Below the pieces are notes generated by a model that saw only the letters and a program-made list of their open reading frames with translations, was not told where the DNA came from and searched no databases. From assembly GCA_028285525.1 (NCBI GenBank), contig JANQOZ010000109.1, positions 1-64,000 on the forward strand: 64,000 nucleotides of DNA, written 5' to 3'. This stretch comes from Lysobacterales bacterium. GTDB lineage: Bacteria > Pseudomonadota > Gammaproteobacteria > Xanthomonadales > SZUA-38. A program made the translations under genes and the position numbers. Positions 9,035 through 17,341 of the stretch are shown in pieces. Numbering within the stretch: the first letter of the stretch is position 1; every line of letters starts with the position of its first letter.

Positions 9035-9831
9035 AACCGGAAATTCATCGTTTTGGTAAACAAAGGGAATTACTGGGTTTTTCTCAAATTCCAGACAAAC
9101 ACAACGGTACAGCGCTGATTTTTCTCAATTCCGGGCTGCTTCCATCGATGGGCCCCTTTCGGCTATTCCTCGAGTATGCGGATGAGATGGCCGAGAAAGG
9201 ATTTGTCACCGTGCGCTTCGATCAGTCCGGGAAAGGCGACAGCTACCGAAGAGACATGGATCGACCTGAGGCGAATTCACTGGATTTTCAGGCCGTTAAA
9301 GAGTTGTTGGATTCTGCGAGAGTTGAACGTTTCGTACTGATCGGGCTGTGTTCGGGCGCCGACGACGCAAGCCAGATCGCCGAGCAATTCTCCTGCATCG
9401 ATGCTGTTGTATTGCTTGATGGCTTTGCTAAAAAAACGAGGGCATACCAATTGCGGTACTACCTGCCACGGATTCTCAAGGTTGCGCCGATGGTCCGGGG
9501 CGTAATTCGGAAATTCAGGTCTTCCGGATCCGGTGACGGGATGCTAACGCCGGTGTCGTTACGCAATTGGGAGAGCGACGACCAGATGATCGAGCGATAC
9601 CAAAAACTGCTGAACCGAGGAGTTAGGATACTCGCGATCTTCACCGGGGGCATAGAACGTTACTACAATCACCAGGGCCAGCTGACAAATGCTGTGGGGG
9701 CATCACCAAACCTGACTGAAATCTATCAGCGAGACGCGGAACACATTTACCCGGAACCCTCGCAACGGCGTTGGCTGAAGTCAACGATTACCGAGTGGTT
9801 GGACCAGCACTTAAGGATTACTGAGGTTTGA
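9031..9831 (+). CDS. Alpha/beta hydrolase with a cysteine nucleophile elbow (exosortase-associated hydrolase 1-like)
   Basis: A 266-residue protein; the ATG at 9031 overlaps the stop of the preceding hydrolase-fold gene. Family features are LNSG at 32-35, the VRFDQSGKGDS segment (61-71), a nucleophile elbow GLCSGA (105-110) placing C107 at the catalytic position, and H238 in the late DAEHIY motif as the likely catalytic histidine. A GxCxG elbow is known in dienelactone-hydrolase-like enzymes, so thioester or ester cleavage is plausible. It is paralogous to the protein at 10682-9837 and lies tail to tail with it, five bases apart. Context inside an NRPS/PKS cluster without a thioesterase suggests release or proofreading of carrier-bound intermediates (inference). 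Confidence 0.8.
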   Translation: MKPEIHRFGKQRELLGFSQIPDKHNGTALIFLNSGLLPSMGPFRLFLEYADEMAEKGFVTVRFDQSGKGDSYRRDMDRPEANSLDFQAVKELLDSARVERFVLIGLCSGADDASQIAEQFSCIDAVVLLDGFAKKTRAYQLRYYLPRILKVAPMVRGVIRKFRSSGSGDGMLTPVSLRNWESDDQMIERYQKLLNRGVRILAIFTGGIERYYNHQGQLTNAVGASPNLTEIYQRDAEHIYPEPSQRRWLKSTITEWLDQHLRITEV

Positions 9832-9836
9832 AGCGC

Positions 9837-10682
9837 CTACCGGGTTTTCCTATCCACAATGCGGACCCAAGCCACAATGTCCTCCGGAATCTGCTTCTGG
9901 TGACTGAGGCCGGTCAAAATATGCGTCGCGTCGAAATGGTAATCGACCCTCAATCGGCCAGCAAAATTCACGTCCGAAAAACTACTTTCGAACTGCCCGG
10001 GATAATTCAACGTCTGCATTTGACCGCCGGTAAAGATCGCAAAAATCTGCGTACCGGCCTCGACAATTTTTGAAAGTCCCTCAGCCACCTGCTCTCGCGG
10101 AGGTTTTACTCGAATATAGCTGGGCATTTCCACGAATTCGTCGTCTGGCTGGTCCCCTCTACTGGCCGGTTTATTAAGACGAAACAATCGCTTGGCAAAA
10201 CGCATCCATACATTGGGATTTAAAAGTCTCGGACCATAGTGGTGGAAATACCATCTTGGCGTGCGATAGCAGAACGGATCGATCTGGATGATACCAATGA
10301 CCCTAGAGTCGACCTTCGCCACCTCATAGGATCCGTCCGCGCCGGAACACAGGCCATAGAGCACGAAGCGATTGATGCCACGCTTGCGCTCAAGGTAGTT
10401 CATCACCTCAGCGGTTTCCTCGATGGCGGTTTCCTCGAAGGGCTTGCTGCCACGGCGGGTCTCGCTGTCCCCGATACCCGAAAAATCGAACCGCACCGAC
10501 AGATAGCCGGCTTGGGCCAAGGTTCGCGCGATATGGACCGACATGCGGCAGGTGCCCACATGGTGCATCACGCCGGAGTTCAGGATGACCACCGCGGGGG
10601 CGCTGGCGTCCACGCTGTCCGGCTGGGAAACAATGGCCGTCAGGGGCGTGGGTTTACCGATTCTGACCGCTCTCTCACGCAC
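9837..10682 (-). CDS. Alpha/beta hydrolase with a cysteine nucleophile elbow (exosortase-associated hydrolase 1-like), second copy
   Basis: A 281-residue protein from a GTG at 10682, which overlaps the end of the upstream gene by 8 bases and has GGAGAGG about 12 bases before it. An upstream in-frame TTG at 10715 is the alternative start. Motifs are LNSG (34-37), SVRFDFSGIGDS (62-73), elbow GLCSGA (110-115) with C112 as putative nucleophile, and H254 in FDATHIL. The architecture matches the plus-strand paralog at 9031-9831. It is the last gene of the operon that starts with the glycine/monooxygenase NRPS and the KR-DH PKS. The likely role is hydrolysis of a thioester or ester in that pathway; the exact substrate is unknown. 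Confidence 0.8.
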   Translation of the reverse strand: MRERAVRIGKPTPLTAIVSQPDSVDASAPAVVILNSGVMHHVGTCRMSVHIARTLAQAGYLSVRFDFSGIGDSETRRGSKPFEETAIEETAEVMNYLERKRGINRFVLYGLCSGADGSYEVAKVDSRVIGIIQIDPFCYRTPRWYFHHYGPRLLNPNVWMRFAKRLFRLNKPASRGDQPDDEFVEMPSYIRVKPPREQVAEGLSKIVEAGTQIFAIFTGGQMQTLNYPGQFESSFSDVNFAGRLRVDYHFDATHILTGLSHQKQIPEDIVAWVRIVDRKTR

Positions 10683-11457
10683 GGGAGTTTTCGTCCTCTC
10701 CAAACCAGCCCACAATCGCCTGGATGATGGGCTGCGGCAGCAGGATACCGCCGAAGTCGTCCACGTAATTCCAGTCTCCGGGCGCTGGCGTCAGGCTGAA
10801 TTCATAGTTGGGCAACTGCTGCCACGCCGATCTGAGCTTCTGCCCTTCAGGATAGTCGCTCGAGACGACGTGGAAAACCCGTTTCGCCCGCGGCTCCATC
10901 GTCAGCAGATCGGCGCCAGCCAGCCCATCGCGCAGCGCCTTGGATAGTCCGAAGCCGTTGAAATAGAGCGTACCGTCGTCGTCGATGAAGTTATTGTGCG
11001 CCTCGTCCCCGAGGTGCATGACCTCCTGAAGTTCCGCTTCGTAAGCCGCGCCAGAGTTGACCGGATCCCACAGCACGAGGCGGTCGAGTTCGAGCTGGGT
11101 ACTGGCCACCGCACCGAGCAGTCCACCCAGACGCAGCCCGATCAGGTGAAGGTGGGTGATTCCGGCGGTTTCGCGAAGCTCCTCGGCCGCGGCCGAGATG
11201 TCGGTGAGCCATTGCTCTAGGTCCGCGTCGGCCAGCACGCCACTCGAGTTGCCCGTGCCGCTGTAGTCAAAGCGCAGCACGTGGTACCCCTGTTTGGCCA
11301 GCAGCATGGCCAGCTGCCGGTTGGCCCGGTGGGCTCGCATGTATTCCTGGCCAAAGGGGTAACATACGAGCACACCTTCACTGCGCGGGCGTCCCCCCGG
11401 GGGGTGGTAGACCCCGAACAGCGGTTCCGCTGAAGGGCCGAAAAACAGCGGCGTCAC
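10675..11457 (-). CDS. Alpha/beta-hydrolase-fold protein lacking the nucleophile serine (exosortase-associated hydrolase 2-like), second copy
   Basis: A 260-residue protein. The GTG at 11457 overlaps the TGA of the PKS gene (GTGA), so it is translationally coupled to it. It has an alpha/beta-hydrolase fold with CYPFGQEY (32-39), HVLRFDYSGTGNS (59-71) and an elbow reading GLRLGG (107-112), where R109 replaces the nucleophile. No convincing catalytic histidine appears near the C-terminus, where the usual position reads GDWNYVDD. It matches the 'hydrolase 2' family of exosortase A loci (from memory) and the plus-strand paralog at 8345-9034. It is probably not a classical hydrolase; a structural or binding partner of the adjacent cysteine hydrolase is the favoured inference. 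Confidence 0.75.
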   Translation of the reverse strand: MTPLFFGPSAEPLFGVYHPPGGRPRSEGVLVCYPFGQEYMRAHRANRQLAMLLAKQGYHVLRFDYSGTGNSSGVLADADLEQWLTDISAAAEELRETAGITHLHLIGLRLGGLLGAVASTQLELDRLVLWDPVNSGAAYEAELQEVMHLGDEAHNNFIDDDGTLYFNGFGLSKALRDGLAGADLLTMEPRAKRVFHVVSSDYPEGQKLRSAWQQLPNYEFSLTPAPGDWNYVDDFGGILLPQPIIQAIVGWFGEDENSRA

Positions 11458-14400
11458 GAGCGTTTACCGAACAGCGACTTGACCAGCCCGCGGCGCTGCG
11501 CTGGTTTTTCGGCTTCAGGCTCCGCCGAAGCGTCGGGTTCCGTGGCCGCTGGTGGCGCCGCGGCCGTCTCGTCCACCTCGTCGATTCCGCGCTGGGAATC
11601 GACCTCGGCAGCTACCTGCTCCAGGGTCTGCAGCGCCATAATCGCCTGGTTGAGCTGCACACCAAATTTCTTGTTGGTCTTGGTGATGGCGCGGATCGAC
11701 AGCAGCGAGTGGCCACCCAGGTCGAAGAAATTTTCATCGACGCCGATCCGGTCCACGTCCAGCACCTCCTGCCAGATGGCGACAATCGCCTTCTGCGTTG
11801 GCGTTTCCGGGGCCTCGAAGGTGTCGACGGGCGCAAACGGGTCAGTCAGCAGCTTGCGCTTCGGCTGACCACTGCTGTCCAGCGGGATCTCGTCGATTTC
11901 GATAAGGTGCTGCGGCAGCAGCTCCGGCGCCAGCTCAGCCTTCAGGTGCCGCCGAAGATCGCTGACGGTGACATATTCATCCGGGTCCACCACAAAATGT
12001 GCGACCAGGCGGCGTTCGTCCTCTTCGTCCAGGTGCGAACGAACAACGGCGAGTTCGATCGCCTCGTGGTCGAGCATCGCCGCTTCGATGACCGGAATAT
12101 CGGGGTCGATGTCAGCGTCGTGGCCGGAGTCGGCCACCACCGTGGCGCGGGCACCGCCGCCCCCGCTCTGCGTAAGCTGCTGCACCATGAGATCGATTTC
12201 AAAGGCCGCAACAGCAACCTGGGGCAGCCCCACCCGGCGCAGCGCCATGTCGAACGCCGTGGCGCCCTCCTTGGGCGAAATACCCAGCTCCAGCGTCCGC
12301 TTCAGTGCCGGGTCCAGCTCATCGTCGGCCGGCGGCGCGCTGAGCGCGGCGGCCAACCGCTGCATGGTGAAGTTTTGCACCATCAGCAGCGGCGTACCCG
12401 CTTCGTCGGTCACCACGATGTCGAAGGTGACACTGTCTCCCGCGCGGCCTTCGCTGGCTTCCTGTTCGCGGTAGGTCACGTGACTGTACCAGCGTCCGGC
12501 GGTGGCCCCGAAGTAGGTCAAGTTCTGGTAACCGACCGGCACATACAGCTCGTCCATCGGCTGATAGCCGGGAATCAGCGCCTGCGCGCCCGCGGTCGCC
12601 ATGTCCAGCATCGCCGGATGCAGCCGGTAGTGCTCCAGATCGGATTCGTGGGACCCGAGGTCAATCTCCTCCAGCGCTTCACCCTGCCCCAGGTGAATCG
12701 CCTTCAGGCTGGCCCAGCGAGGCCCAAAATTCAGATGCGGATGGTGGTCCGCCTCGTCGAACCGCTGGACCCGCTCCGTGCAGCGCGCCAGCAGCTCGCT
12801 GCGCGGCTCCGCGCTGATCGACTTCGGCGCAGCCGGAGTGATGTCGCCGCGGCAGTGTTCGGTCCACTCACGGCCGGCTTCACTACTGATGAGAAATTCA
12901 CCCTCAGCCAGGTCCACCACCACCTTCAGTGCGCGGCGGTCACCATCGGGAACAAAAAACGGCGCCATGAAAAACACGTTGGCCATGGCCACCGTGGACT
13001 GCCCGGTCGCCTCGGCAAAAGCCGCCCGCGCCAGCTCGATGTAGCCCGCGCCGGGGATCAGTGCGTCGTTGCTGGCGGCGAGCCGGTGCTCGTCCAGCAC
13101 CCAGTCCGTGTCGGGACTGAAGATCTTGATGAACTCGCAGCGTTCCTCGGTTCGGGTCACGCAGGTTCCCAGCATGGGGTGAGTAACGGCCTCACCCAGC
13201 GCCGCCAGCTCGATTGCGCTGCCGTCGGCGATGGACGCCGCCATACCCACCTGGCGCCACGCCGGCCAGTTGATCGCCGTGTAGGCGGTGCCGTTGGTGC
13301 CGTCGCGGTGCGCACAGTAGCTGTCGAGATAGGCGTTGGCGGCCGCGTAGTCGATCTGGCCCGGCAGGCCGGCAAAGGCGCTGATGGACGAAAACGCCAC
13401 AAAAAACCTGAGCTGCTCACCGGCAAACGCCTGGTCGAGCAACCGGGTGCCCTGCACCTTGGGGGCCAGGACGCGACGGGCGTCGGCCGGCTCCTTGAGC
13501 TGGATCAGCGCGTCGTCGATCACGCCCGCGGTGTGGACAACGCCGCAGACCGGACCGAACTGTTCCCCGATCCTCGCGCGCAGTGACGTCACCTGGTCAG
13601 GGCGGCTGATATCGGCCGCAAGGTGAGTGACCGTCGCCTTTTTGCTGATCGACAGGAGCGTCTTGAATCGCTTAGCCAGCGCGCCGGGGCCCTCAGCCAG
13701 CGTCTCCCACTCATCAGTGGGCGGCAGCTCGCGCCGGGAAACGAGCACGAGGTTGAGCTTCGCCTGCTCTGCGAGTTTTTCCGCCACCACCAGCGCCAGG
13801 CCGCCGATGCCGCCGGTGATCACCACGGTGTCGTTGTCCCTGAGTTTCACCAGGGGCGCACCCTGCGGCGGCAGCGCCGCGTCGAAGCCGCTGACGAAAC
13901 GCTGGCCGTTGCGCAGCGCAATCACGGCGTCACCCGTTTCCTCATCCGGGTCGCCGGCTGCGCGAACGAGAATTTCCCGTTCCAGCGAGGCAAGCCAGTT
14001 GCCGGCGGAACCGCTGCCGGCCTCCAGGTCCACCAGGCGTGCCTCCACCGACCGCAGCTCCCGGTTGGCGACGCCGACCGGACCGAGCGCCAGGGCCTGG
14101 CCAGGGTCGGCTACCGTTTCGGCGCCCACCGCAAACAGGCCGCGGGTCACGACGGTGATCGTCATGCCCTCCTCGGGATCTTCGTCCGCCACTGCCTTGA
14201 CCAGGGCAAACAGCGGCTGGAACACCGACTCGACGGGGTCCGCGGTGCTGTCGCCTTCGACAAACACCACCACGTCCGTCGGCAGCTCGTTGCTCTGCGC
14301 CGCCCCGGCGAGCAGGTCCGCCCACGCCTCCGCCTGGTCCAGCGGCAGGCTGAAGCCGTGGTCGGCTGGCGCCAGCTCCGCTCCCCGGGTGGCGCGGATA

Positions 14401-17267
14401 ACCGCTGCCCGGCCTTCAATCCGGCTGGCCAGCGCGCGCGCTTCCTGGCCGTCGCCAACCACCATGATCCGCTGCTGCGTGCGTTCAGGCGCCGTGTCGG
14501 GCAACCTGCCGGCGCGACGCCAGACGGGCTGGTAAAACCAGTGGGCGATGTCTTCCTCGCGCTTCAGACCCGCCACGTTGCCTTCCGAGAACACCTCGTC
14601 CCCGGGCTCGACCCAGTAGCGCGCGTGGTCGAAGCTGTAGGTCGGCAGCGCCAGCCGCTGCCGCCGCTCGCCGTCCCAGTAAGGCCTGAAGTCGCTGACC
14701 CCGCCGGCCTGCCACAGCGCGCCGAACATCCGCAGCATGAATGCCTGATCGGACTCGCCGTCATCCGGATGTCGCATGGAATGGACAATGCCACCCCCGA
14801 CGGTGTTCGCCGGGTTAATCTGGCACAGACTCGACAGCGTCTTGCCGGGCCCAACCTCCAGCAGGGTGAGATTCGGTTTGGCCAGCAGCGCCTCGGCGCA
14901 GTCGGCGAATCGAACCGTATGCCGAAGATGCTGCACCCAGTAGTCCGGGTCGGTCGCCTGCTCGTCGGTCATCCAGGAACCAGTGAGATTGGCCGTCAGC
15001 GGAATTTTCGGTGCGCTGAGCTCCATGGAACGCAGGTAGTCGCCGAAGGCCTCGAGGATCGGCTCCAGCATGCTGCTGTGCGCGGCGATGTTGATGCGCA
15101 CCCGCTGAAACTCGATTTCCTGCTGGTTCAGCGTGTTTTCGAGGGCGGCCAGGGACTCGCTCGGGCCGGAGACCACGGACAGTTCCGGTGCGTTGACGCA
15201 GGCGAGCGACAACGCGTTGTCCATCAGCTCGCGCAGACGCTCCTCGCCGGCCTGCACGCTGAGCATGCCGCCTTCCGGCACGGTCTCGAAGAGCTGACCG
15301 CGCAGCGCCACGAGCCCCACCGCGTCGCGCAGGCTGATCACGCCGGCGATACAAGCGGCGGTGTTTTCGCCCATGGAATGGCCGGTCAGACAGACCGGCT
15401 CCACACCCCAGGACATCCAGAGCTTCGCCTGGGCGTACTGGGCGGTAAACAGCGATGTCAGTGACCGGGTGGGGCGCTCGAGCTCAGCGCGCGCCGACTC
15501 TAGCTGATCCGGCGCCGGGTACATGAGCGACTTCAGGTCAAAGTCGATGAAATCCTTCAGATGGTTCAGGCACTCGTCCACCGCCGCGCGGTACACGGGT
15601 TCGGTGTCATAAAGGTCTTTGCCCATGCCCGGATACTGGGCGCCGCCGCCGGCAAACATGAAGGCGACCTCGGCAGCCTGCTCCGGCGCCGCCGCCGTCA
15701 GCACCCGGTCAGCCGGCTGCTGGGTCAGCAGTTCGATCGCCTCGGCGTGGTCCGCGGCGGCCAGGACGCGGCGCTGGCCAAAGCTTCGTCGTCCGGTCTG
15801 CAGCGTATAGGCCAAGTCCGCGAGCGGCACGTCCGGGTGGGTTTCGAGGTACTGCGCGAGCTTCTTGCTGTTCCGATTGAGCGCCTTCTCCGTGCGCCCG
15901 GACACCGTCAGGAGCACCCGCTCGCTGCGGTGCGGCGCGCTGGCCCGAGCCGGCGGCGCCTCCTCGAAGATCAGGTGCGCGTTGGTGCCACCGACACCCA
16001 GGGAGCTGACCCCGGCACGCCGGGGACCGTCATCGCGGTGCCAGGGTTTGACCTGGGCGTTGACGTAGAACGGGCTGGATTCCCAGTCGATCGCCGGATT
16101 GGGCGCCGTGAAGTTGATGTTCGGCGGCAGTTCCCGGTGCCGCAGGGCCTGGATCACCTTGATCGCGCTGGCAACGCCCGCGGCGGTGTCCAGGTGCCCG
16201 ATGTTCGCCTTCACCGAGCCAACGCCGCAGAACTGTTTCTTGTCGGTCTCGCGCTGATAGGCGCTCGTCAGCGCGGCGATTTCGATCGGGTCGCCAATCG
16301 GGGTACCGGTCCCGTGACACTCGACGTAGTCGATGCTGTCGGGATTGATGTCAGCCACCATCAGCGCCTCGTGGATTGCCGCCGCCTGGCCGTCGACGCT
16401 CGGCGCCATGTAGCTGACCTTGCCCGCCCCGTCGTTGTTGACGGCCGAGGACTTCAGCACGGCGAGGATGTTGTCGCCGTCAGCCAGCGCGTCCTCCATG
16501 CGCCGGAGCACGAGCACTCCCGCTCCGCTGCCAAACAGCGTCCCCTGGGAGTTGGCGTCGAACGGCCGGCAGTGGCCGTCGGGAGACAGGATTTCACCCT
16601 CCTGATACGTGTAGCCGCGGTGATGCGGCATCTCGATCGTGACGCCGCCCGCCAGGGCCATGTCACACTCGTGGCTGAGCAGACTCTGTGCAGCCAGGTG
16701 CATGGCCACCAGCGAAGTCGAGCAGGCGGTCTGCACATTGACGCTAGGGCCGGTCAGGTTGAAACAGTAGGACACGCGGGTGGTCAGGAAGTCCTTGTCG
16801 TTGCCGGTGTGGCGGACCAGGAACAGGCCGTGGCGGTTCATGTACTGCGGGTTGGTGAACAGGTTGTACGGCATGTACGCGTTGTGACCGGAGCCACCAA
16901 AAACGCCGACCGCGCCGTCAAACTGCGCCGGGTCGTGTCCGGCGTTCTCCAGCGCCTCCCAGGCCACCTCAAGGAACTGCCGGTGCTGCGGATCCATCAT
17001 GGACGCTTCCAGCGCGCCGAAGCCAAAAAACCCGGGATCGAACTGATCCATCTTGTCCAGGATCGCGGCAACTTTGACGTAGCGCGGGTCATCAAGGACG
17101 CTGTCGGGCACACCCTGGTGACGCAGCTGCTCGTCGGTCAGCGGCGTAACGCTCTCGACGCCGTCCCGCACGTTGCTCCAGAATGCGCCGGCATCCAGCG
17201 CGCCGGGCAGCCGGCAGGCCATCCCGACGACCGCGATATCGTTTGAAATGTCCAGGTTTGTACTCAC
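11454..17267 (-). CDS. Type I polyketide synthase (KS-AT-KR-DH-A-domain remnant-ACP)
   Basis: A 1937-residue protein with a GTG start at 17267. The ketosynthase has C182 in TACSTSL, H318 in ECHGT and H358 in ANIGHL. The acyltransferase has S631 in GHSMGE, but the specificity motif reads IAAHSSM (727-733), neither HAFH nor YASH, so the extender is uncertain. The ketoreductase has TGGIGGLA (1151-1158) and the FSSIS / YAAAN catalytic pair (Y1307). The dehydratase-like domain has H1394 in DEHRLA, 11 residues before the IPGAGY proline rather than the usual 9, and D1555 in LHPAMLD. Residues about 1725-1810 match the C-terminal subdomain of NRPS adenylation domains without the rest of one. The carrier serine is S1854 in LGGHSL. 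The expected product is one extension reduced to a double bond. No thioesterase is present. The gene lies between the Gly-module NRPS and two hydrolases in one operon. Confidence 0.93.
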   Translation of the reverse strand: MSTNLDISNDIAVVGMACRLPGALDAGAFWSNVRDGVESVTPLTDEQLRHQGVPDSVLDDPRYVKVAAILDKMDQFDPGFFGFGALEASMMDPQHRQFLEVAWEALENAGHDPAQFDGAVGVFGGSGHNAYMPYNLFTNPQYMNRHGLFLVRHTGNDKDFLTTRVSYCFNLTGPSVNVQTACSTSLVAMHLAAQSLLSHECDMALAGGVTIEMPHHRGYTYQEGEILSPDGHCRPFDANSQGTLFGSGAGVLVLRRMEDALADGDNILAVLKSSAVNNDGAGKVSYMAPSVDGQAAAIHEALMVADINPDSIDYVECHGTGTPIGDPIEIAALTSAYQRETDKKQFCGVGSVKANIGHLDTAAGVASAIKVIQALRHRELPPNINFTAPNPAIDWESSPFYVNAQVKPWHRDDGPRRAGVSSLGVGGTNAHLIFEEAPPARASAPHRSERVLLTVSGRTEKALNRNSKKLAQYLETHPDVPLADLAYTLQTGRRSFGQRRVLAAADHAEAIELLTQQPADRVLTAAAPEQAAEVAFMFAGGGAQYPGMGKDLYDTEPVYRAAVDECLNHLKDFIDFDLKSLMYPAPDQLESARAELERPTRSLTSLFTAQYAQAKLWMSWGVEPVCLTGHSMGENTAACIAGVISLRDAVGLVALRGQLFETVPEGGMLSVQAGEERLRELMDNALSLACVNAPELSVVSGPSESLAALENTLNQQEIEFQRVRINIAAHSSMLEPILEAFGDYLRSMELSAPKIPLTANLTGSWMTDEQATDPDYWVQHLRHTVRFADCAEALLAKPNLTLLEVGPGKTLSSLCQINPANTVGGGIVHSMRHPDDGESDQAFMLRMFGALWQAGGVSDFRPYWDGERRQRLALPTYSFDHARYWVEPGDEVFSEGNVAGLKREEDIAHWFYQPVWRRAGRLPDTAPERTQQRIMVVGDGQEARALASRIEGRAAVIRATRGAELAPADHGFSLPLDQAEAWADLLAGAAQSNELPTDVVVFVEGDSTADPVESVFQPLFALVKAVADEDPEEGMTITVVTRGLFAVGAETVADPGQALALGPVGVANRELRSVEARLVDLEAGSGSAGNWLASLEREILVRAAGDPDEETGDAVIALRNGQRFVSGFDAALPPQGAPLVKLRDNDTVVITGGIGGLALVVAEKLAEQAKLNLVLVSRRELPPTDEWETLAEGPGALAKRFKTLLSISKKATVTHLAADISRPDQVTSLRARIGEQFGPVCGVVHTAGVIDDALIQLKEPADARRVLAPKVQGTRLLDQAFAGEQLRFFVAFSSISAFAGLPGQIDYAAANAYLDSYCAHRDGTNGTAYTAINWPAWRQVGMAASIADGSAIELAALGEAVTHPMLGTCVTRTEERCEFIKIFSPDTDWVLDEHRLAASNDALIPGAGYIELARAAFAEATGQSTVAMANVFFMAPFFVPDGDRRALKVVVDLAEGEFLISSEAGREWTEHCRGDITPAAPKSISAEPRSELLARCTERVQRFDEADHHPHLNFGPRWASLKAIHLGQGEALEEIDLGSHESDLEHYRLHPAMLDMATAGAQALIPGYQPMDELYVPVGYQNLTYFGATAGRWYSHVTYREQEASEGRAGDSVTFDIVVTDEAGTPLLMVQNFTMQRLAAALSAPPADDELDPALKRTLELGISPKEGATAFDMALRRVGLPQVAVAAFEIDLMVQQLTQSGGGGARATVVADSGHDADIDPDIPVIEAAMLDHEAIELAVVRSHLDEEDERRLVAHFVVDPDEYVTVSDLRRHLKAELAPELLPQHLIEIDEIPLDSSGQPKRKLLTDPFAPVDTFEAPETPTQKAIVAIWQEVLDVDRIGVDENFFDLGGHSLLSIRAITKTNKKFGVQLNQAIMALQTLEQVAAEVDSQRGIDEVDETAAAPPAATEPDASAEPEAEKPAQRRGLVKSLFGKRS

Positions 17268-17341
17268 TTCTTCTTGCCGCGGATCACTTCGCAGGCTGTG
17301 CAGAATAGCTCTCGGTAGCGACTATGTCGTGCAAATCCACG

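Noticed and set aside
11709-17246. Long open frames of about 560-625 codons on the plus strand (11709-13586, 13623-15464, 15561-17246)
   Set aside because: They lie wholly opposite the KS-AT-KR-DH-ACP gene, which has clear catalytic motifs throughout. The predicted proteins are R/H/Q-rich with no recognisable domain, as expected from an antisense frame in high-GC DNA.
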